Assembly: GCA_905236145.1 (NCBI GenBank)
Contig: CAJOOE010000117.1
Location: forward strand, 1 to 10,362
DNA from: an uncultured Selenomonadaceae bacterium
Lineage (GTDB): Bacteria; Bacillota; Negativicutes; Selenomonadales; Selenomonadaceae
Length of the DNA stretch: 10,362 nucleotides
Direction: 5' to 3'
This document shows positions 6,465 through 10,362 of the stretch, piece by piece; position 1 is the first letter of the stretch, and each line of letters starts with the position of its first letter. The translations under genes and the position numbers were made by a program. The notes under the pieces are model-generated. The model saw only the letters and a program-made list of their open reading frames with translations. It had not been told where the DNA came from and ran no database searches.

Positions 6465-8435
6465 ATGATAAGAATGAGCAGTATACAGTTCATGTATAAC
6501 TACAAAAAACAACTCAACCAAGCCTATGAACGTCAGACAAAATTGTTTGAACAGGCTGACGGTTCCGTACTTCACCGCCCGAGTGACAACCCGGTGGATT
6601 ATTCAAAACTCTTGCGTTACAATACCGCAGACAGTGAAAATGAACAGTATCAGAGAAATGTCGATACCGCCGCCTCTTGGATGAAAACTTCCGACGATGC
6701 CGCAGTACACATTACCGATGCCATGAAAACCATAAATGAAAGGACGGTTTCGGCGGCAAACGATCACAACAACGAGCAGGATTTTAAATCGACGGCAAAA
6801 GAAGTTTACGAGTTTATAAATGAGATTGTCGCGACAAGCAATACCACCCAGCACGGTTCGCGTTATGTTTTCTCCGGGCAAAAAGATATGGTTCAGCCTT
6901 TCCTCATGTCCGAAGAAGAATATAATCGCGGACTTGCAAAAACTTTGGACAGCGATCAAATCGCATATTTCAAAAATGACGGCACAAGAGTTGACCGGAC
7001 GGCGACGTTAAGCCAATTATTGACTTTGGAGGACGACTCCGGAAATTTGTACTACCTCGACACGAACAACGGATATTTTTACACGAAAGATTTTGTCGAT
7101 AACGGATATAAAGACGTTATTTCAAGCGGAAGAGCGGCGGTCAAACCCACACTTGATGCCGCAGGAAAAATCGGCTTGGACGTTGACGCGGCTTGGCAAA
7201 TCGTAAACAATACCGCCGACGACGATTTGCAAAGCATAATCGACGGTACCGCCGATATGACCGATTCAAAATTTCAGGAATTGGCTGAGGCTCTGCGGGT
7301 TATCGGTTCGGAAGATTCTTCGACCGTCGCAAACAATTTGACTTCTGCCGAAACCGATTTGACAAATTCATGGAGCGATTTGACGGTCGTAAATACAGCC
7401 GATATTACTTGGAATTATTATACAAGTTCCACGGCATCCTCAACTAAAACTTCGGCGGCGACTCAGGGCGACGTTTTCACGAATACTTCTGCGGCGAGTG
7501 ACATTGTGAGCGACTTGGAGAACGCAATCGGATTCTTCTCTTCCGATTCGAACGTCTCCACCGCCGATATTACGTCGAATTTAAGCGGTATGCTCAACTC
7601 CGTCACAAATTTGGAAGATACAAACACTTCTATAAATCCCGCTACCCCCGACACTTCAAAAGTCGGCGATTTGATAACCGCGAAACTTGTCAGCCTTGCG
7701 TCCGAAAAATGCAAGGACAATGCCGCACCGGAATTTAAAGTCAGTCACGCCTTCAACAGTCGCGGAATGTTGCGGGAAGGTTTGCAGGGGTTGAAAGCCG
7801 ACGAATTGGAAACCACCGGATTTTTGAATTACGAAAAAGGCGAAATTGATCACGAAGGAAATCAGCTTTACAGCGTCACCGGCTTGAATGTCACGATTGA
7901 CGGCAAGGAAACGACTTTGAAATTTGCCACGATTCAACAGCAGATTATAACTTACAACGGCGACGAAAATAAAATTTCAATGGTCAAGCTGAACGGTGCA
8001 ACGGATCCGGGAAGTGACACGGTAAATTTGACCGGACAGGATTTGTACGGCAGTGATATTTTCGACGACGAAAATTCCGGCAACGGCCCGCCTTCTTCCG
8101 GCTCGGCGATGCTCAACCAACTTTTGACCGTCCATGCAAAAATGGATGCCGGCGATTCAAAATGGCTTTCTTCCGACGGAGTAACCGTTGCCGATGTCGC
8201 TCATGCAACTGTCGTAATTTCCGAAACAAAACTCGGAGCACGTCAACAGCTTTATACCAGCGTAAAAGATATGTTGGAAAATCAGAGCGATACCATTACC
8301 GAAGATATTACAAATGTCAGTGCCAGCGACGTTGCACAGATGGCAACGAAACTCATGGAACTCACGACTCTCTACAATATGTCGCTTTCTTTGGGCGGCA
8401 GGATTTTGCCGCAGTCATTGGCAGACTATCTCTGA
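6465..8435 (+). CDS. flgL: Flagellar hook-associated protein 3 (FlgL), greatly enlarged
   Basis: A 656-residue FlgL, about twice the common 300-residue size. The N-terminal part is typical: RMSSIQFMYNYKKQLNQAYE, then RPSDNPVDYSKLLRY near 40-52 and GSRYVFSGQKDMVQPF near 130-145. So is the C-terminus (ETKLGARQQLYTSV, then LTTLYNMSLSLGGRILPQSL). The family beta-segment that normally follows the VFSG motif reappears only near 495-530 (YNGDENKISMVKLNG, LTGQDLYGSDIFD). Residues of about 170-495 are therefore an insert: Asp/Ser/Thr-rich, acidic, with a near-repeat TADITWN/TADITSN and one cysteine (C416). It probably forms an extra surface domain on the junction. The ATG follows GGAGGT, which overlaps the flgK stop, so the two genes are coupled. 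The frame is open throughout with no sign of fusion. Confidence 0.93.
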   Translation: MIRMSSIQFMYNYKKQLNQAYERQTKLFEQADGSVLHRPSDNPVDYSKLLRYNTADSENEQYQRNVDTAASWMKTSDDAAVHITDAMKTINERTVSAANDHNNEQDFKSTAKEVYEFINEIVATSNTTQHGSRYVFSGQKDMVQPFLMSEEEYNRGLAKTLDSDQIAYFKNDGTRVDRTATLSQLLTLEDDSGNLYYLDTNNGYFYTKDFVDNGYKDVISSGRAAVKPTLDAAGKIGLDVDAAWQIVNNTADDDLQSIIDGTADMTDSKFQELAEALRVIGSEDSSTVANNLTSAETDLTNSWSDLTVVNTADITWNYYTSSTASSTKTSAATQGDVFTNTSAASDIVSDLENAIGFFSSDSNVSTADITSNLSGMLNSVTNLEDTNTSINPATPDTSKVGDLITAKLVSLASEKCKDNAAPEFKVSHAFNSRGMLREGLQGLKADELETTGFLNYEKGEIDHEGNQLYSVTGLNVTIDGKETTLKFATIQQQIITYNGDENKISMVKLNGATDPGSDTVNLTGQDLYGSDIFDDENSGNGPPSSGSAMLNQLLTVHAKMDAGDSKWLSSDGVTVADVAHATVVISETKLGARQQLYTSVKDMLENQSDTITEDITNVSASDVAQMATKLMELTTLYNMSLSLGGRILPQSLADYL

Positions 8436-8467
8436 TAAGTTTTTAAAATTTTTTACCGAAATTTTTT

Positions 8468-8501
8468 CCCGCAACAATTTTTTTCCGAAATTTTGTGCGG
8501 G
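8468..8501. repeat. Hairpin and direct repeat in the flgL-DUF6470 gap
   Basis: The 169-base gap 8436-8604 is A/T-rich and holds no gene. CCCGCA (8468-8473) pairs with TGCGGG (8496-8501), extended by CAA/TTG after a bulged A. CCGAAATTTT occurs twice (8456-8465 and 8485-8494). No T-run follows the stem, so it is a poor terminator. No convincing promoter was seen. The gap ends with a strong ribosome binding site AGGGGGG at 8591-8597. Confidence 0.4.
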
Positions 8502-8604
8502 TGATTTTGGTATTCCGGGCAAATATAAAATTTGGTTAAATTATTCGGAGCGGCAGGAAAATTTTTCAAAAGGGGGAAAATAAACACAAAAGGGGGGACA
8601 GGCG

Positions 8605-9186
8605 ATGTTAAGGCTCAATATCAGACACGAGCTGCCGCAAATATCTGTCCGGCAACGCCAAAGCCGGGTTGATGAAAGTTCGGTTAATCCCGCGACAATT
8701 CACACGAATACCAGACAGGCAAAATCAAACAAAGGCATTGAGCAGTCAAGTATTCAACTGAACAATTATCCGAGCCGCAGGGCTTACGGTGCGAGGAATA
8801 TGACCGATTTCACGCGGGAGCGGGGACAAAAAGGACTTTCGGACGCTCAAGCCGATACTTCCGAGAGGACGCAGAAGGCTTGGAGTCGTATCGAAAACGG
8901 TGCAAAGCCCGGAAACGATTTAAAGCAGGAAGCAAAAAGTAATTTGTTTGCTCCCTACTCTTCGGCAAAGATGCTTGTTGAAATGAATCTGATGCCGGAG
9001 CCTGAAGTTTCGGCTCAACCTGCCCAAGTCGTCGGAGAATCCGACGTCGGCGATGTGACTGCGGATATTGACGCAACTTCAAAGGCGAATATTCGCGTTA
9101 CTCCGGGCAGTGCCGAAACGAGTTTGCAAAGCGAAGGTTATATTCGCCGCTGGGTCACGGAAGGCAAATATGACATTCGTGCTTGA
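8605..9186 (+). CDS. DUF6470 family protein (YviE-like)
   Basis: A 193-residue protein of unknown function at the position of Bacillus subtilis yviE, between flgL and fliW. It starts with the short beta-strand LRLNIRHELPQISVRQRQ typical of the family, which has alternating hydrophobic/polar strands and a Gln/Arg-rich linker. Next come a charged helical middle (about 65-110, TRERGQKGLSDAQ, WSRIENGAKPGNDLKQEA), a conserved-looking NLFAPYSSAKML segment near 113-124, an acidic linker (about 130-155), and a C-terminal strand YIRRWVTEGKYDIRA. There is no signal peptide or membrane segment. The assignment relies on gene order and the N-terminal pattern; the role in flagellar assembly is unknown. Confidence 0.7.
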   Translation: MLRLNIRHELPQISVRQRQSRVDESSVNPATIHTNTRQAKSNKGIEQSSIQLNNYPSRRAYGARNMTDFTRERGQKGLSDAQADTSERTQKAWSRIENGAKPGNDLKQEAKSNLFAPYSSAKMLVEMNLMPEPEVSAQPAQVVGESDVGDVTADIDATSKANIRVTPGSAETSLQSEGYIRRWVTEGKYDIRA

Positions 9187-9222
9187 TGATTTATTTATGC
9201 TCAATCGGGGAGGTAACAAAAC

Positions 9223-9672
9223 ATGATGAAAGTTAATACTCGCAGATTCGGTGAAATTGAAGTTGACGAAAGCAGAGTCGTGAAATTTAAGGAAGGTATC
9301 CCGGCTTTCGAGGACAAGCACGAATTTTTGATTCTTCCTTACGATGAGGAAACTCCCTATTATTTTATGCAATCATTGGAAGATCCGGATTTGGCATTTC
9401 TTCTGACCATGCCTTTCTTATTTTTCCCGGATTATGCTATCGAAATTGACGATTCCGTTCTCAAAGAACTGGATATAAAAAATCAGGACGACGTTACTCT
9501 TTATGCGTTGGTGACGATTCCCAACGGCTCCGTCCGCTATATGACCGCGAATTTGCTTGCTCCGATTGTCTTGAATACCGAAAATATGCAGGCAAAACAG
9601 TTGGTGCTGGAAAAGAGTAATTATACGACCAAACACAGACTTTTCCCGGATCCCGTCAAGGAGGCGAAGTAA
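9223..9672 (+). CDS. fliW: Flagellar assembly factor FliW
   Basis: A 149-residue FliW. In Bacillus subtilis it binds either newly made flagellin or CsrA; when flagellin is exported, freed FliW sequesters CsrA and relieves repression of flagellin translation. Family motifs are present: TRRFGEIEVDESRVVKFKEG, GIPAFEDKHEFLIL (about 25-38), YFMQSLEDPDLAFLLT (about 47-62), PFLFFPDYAIEI (about 64-75) and TANLLAPIVLN (about 108-118). The length is normal. The start follows GGGGAGGT at 8 bases; a second ATG directly after the first makes the exact start ambiguous by one codon. Its last codons contain the csrA ribosome binding site. Confidence 0.96.
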   Translation: MMKVNTRRFGEIEVDESRVVKFKEGIPAFEDKHEFLILPYDEETPYYFMQSLEDPDLAFLLTMPFLFFPDYAIEIDDSVLKELDIKNQDDVTLYALVTIPNGSVRYMTANLLAPIVLNTENMQAKQLVLEKSNYTTKHRLFPDPVKEAK

Positions 9673-9897
9673 ATGCTGGTTTTGACGAGAAAGCCTCGCC
9701 AACAAATAATGATCGGCGACAATATAACGATAAACGTGGTGGAGGTTCAAGGCGAAAACGTTCGCATTGCCATCGACGCACCGCGTGACATAAAGATTTA
9801 TCGCGGGGAAATTTACCGTGCAATTCAGGACGAAAACCGCAAGGCCGCCGTGCAGGCTCCGGACGTGGATTTGCATGCCGCTTTGCCGGTAAAATAA
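9673..9897 (+). CDS. csrA: Translational regulator CsrA
   Basis: A 74-residue CsrA, an RNA-binding dimer that blocks translation at GGA motifs in leaders, notably the flagellin mRNA in Firmicutes. The RNA-contact residues L4 and R6 (start MLVLTRK) and R44 (IYRGEIY) are kept. So is N55, the residue implicated in FliW control in B. subtilis. The C-terminal extension past residue 55 (KAAVQAPDVDLHAALPVK) matches the longer Firmicute form that binds FliW. The ATG follows the fliW stop with no base between, and AAGGAGG (9658-9664) lies inside fliW, so the partners are made in a coupled way. Confidence 0.96.
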   Translation: MLVLTRKPRQQIMIGDNITINVVEVQGENVRIAIDAPRDIKIYRGEIYRAIQDENRKAAVQAPDVDLHAALPVK

Positions 9898-9926
9898 TTG
9901 ACCGGGCAGAAAACTGCGGGGAAAAT
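9898..9926 (+). promoter_or_regulatory. Weak candidate promoter for flaG
   Basis: TTGACC (9898-9903) with a 17-base spacer to GAAAAT (9921-9926) starts directly after the csrA stop. The -35 box is good but the -10 box is weak. The 88-base gap to flaG makes a separate promoter reasonable but unproven. Confidence 0.25.
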
Positions 9927-9985
9927 ATTTTTCGACGTTAAACCGCAATATTCCGGCGACAAAATTTTTAAGGAGGAAGATTAAA

Positions 9986-10362
9986 ATGGTAGGGAAGCTG
10001 CAAGACATCGTTACGGCAGCAGTCGTCGTCGGAGCGACTGAAATGAATACCAAACGTGTGAAGCATGATAATTCTGCGGCAAAAGTTGACGTAACCCCCA
10101 AACCGGCGGCGGTTGAGGATACGCAGGCAAAATTGGTTGTCGATACACAGGGTATGCAGGCCGAAGACGATGCACTTTTCAAACAAGACGAGCAAGAGTC
10201 CGAATTTCATCTGGAACCCGGCACTCTTGACGAAGATTCGGTCAGCCTGATGACCGACGAACTCAACGAACTGATGTCAAAAATCAATTGCAATCTTGAA
10301 TTTACTTATTCAAAAGAGGCGGATATGATGTCCGTGAAAATGGTTGACAAAAAGACAAAAGA
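9986..10362 (+). CDS. flaG: FlaG family flagellar protein (5' part)
   Basis: The first 125 codons are visible and the frame is open to the window edge, so the gene is cut only by the window. FlaG proteins influence filament length. The family core begins near residue 90 with TDELNELMSKINCNLEFTYS and goes on to MMSVKMVDKKTK; the usual continuation into an IRQIPPE-like motif would lie just outside. The N-terminal part (1-85) is long, acidic and low in hydrophobics, likely disordered, and looks longer than in B. subtilis YvyC, where the core starts near residue 45. The start has AAGGAGG (9970-9976) at 9 bases. In the Bacillus gene order the flagellin gene would follow csrA; here flaG does. Confidence 0.85.
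   Translation, partial: MVGKLQDIVTAAVVVGATEMNTKRVKHDNSAAKVDVTPKPAAVEDTQAKLVVDTQGMQAEDDALFKQDEQESEFHLEPGTLDEDSVSLMTDELNELMSKINCNLEFTYSKEADMMSVKMVDKKTK

Noticed and set aside
8581..8608. TAAA with GGCGATGT resembling a sigma-28 promoter at the DUF6470 start
   Set aside because: The -10 part would lie on the start codon, so the transcript would begin inside the gene.
9939..9962. Sigma-28 promoter before flaG (TAAA at 9939 and GGCGACAA at 9955)
   Set aside because: The -10 part is close to GCCGATAA, but the spacer is 12 instead of about 15 bases.
9418..10182. Long minus-strand open frame opposite fliW, csrA and flaG
   Set aside because: It covers three well-supported + strand genes, and its product is not recognisable.

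Overview
The window is a chromosomal stretch of an anaerobic, flagellated Firmicute-type bacterium, most likely of the class Negativicutes (Selenomonas-like). This rests on the gene order yvyF-flgM-flgN-flgN-like-flgK-flgL-DUF6470-fliW-csrA-flaG, on strong AGGAGG-type ribosome binding sites, on sigma-A promoters with TATAAT boxes, and on the character of the FlgM and FlgL proteins. The genus cannot be fixed from sequence reading alone. All genes are on the + strand. No tRNA, rRNA, CRISPR array, insertion sequence or phage gene is visible.

Layout. Bases 1-417 hold no gene: this is an AT-rich leader with a GC-rich palindromic block (about 150-206), a perfect 13-bp hairpin (229-260) and a sigma-A promoter just before the first gene. 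Bases 418-2067 encode a CBS/DRTGG-containing DHH-family manganese-dependent inorganic pyrophosphatase. Bases 2209-2574 encode a dihydroneopterin-aldolase-fold (FolB-like) protein with its own promoter and a good terminator. Several family active-site residues appear to be replaced in it.

From about 2678 to the right edge lies a late flagellar cluster. A promoter drives yvyF, a zinc-ribbon regulator-like gene, which is followed by a possible 34-codon ORF and a very good intrinsic terminator. Then come flgM (anti-sigma-28), flgN, a second FlgN-like gene, flgK and flgL (the hook-filament junction), a DUF6470 gene, fliW, csrA and the start of flaG, which runs off the window.

How the genes work together. 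FlgM holds FliA/SigD inactive until the hook-basal body is complete. FlgN-type chaperones deliver FlgK and FlgL to the export gate. FlgK and FlgL form the adaptor between hook and filament. FliW and CsrA form the partner-switch that couples flagellin translation to flagellin export, and FlaG affects filament length. The gene for flagellin is not in the window.

There is no clear new defence or mobile system here. Points worth a second look are the divergent FolB, the FlgL with a central insert of about 325 residues, the tandem FlgN genes, an 11-bp hairpin with two GGA motifs in its loop just before flgK (a candidate CsrA site), cysteines in FlgK, the terminator that splits yvyF from flgM, and the palindromic leader at the left edge.
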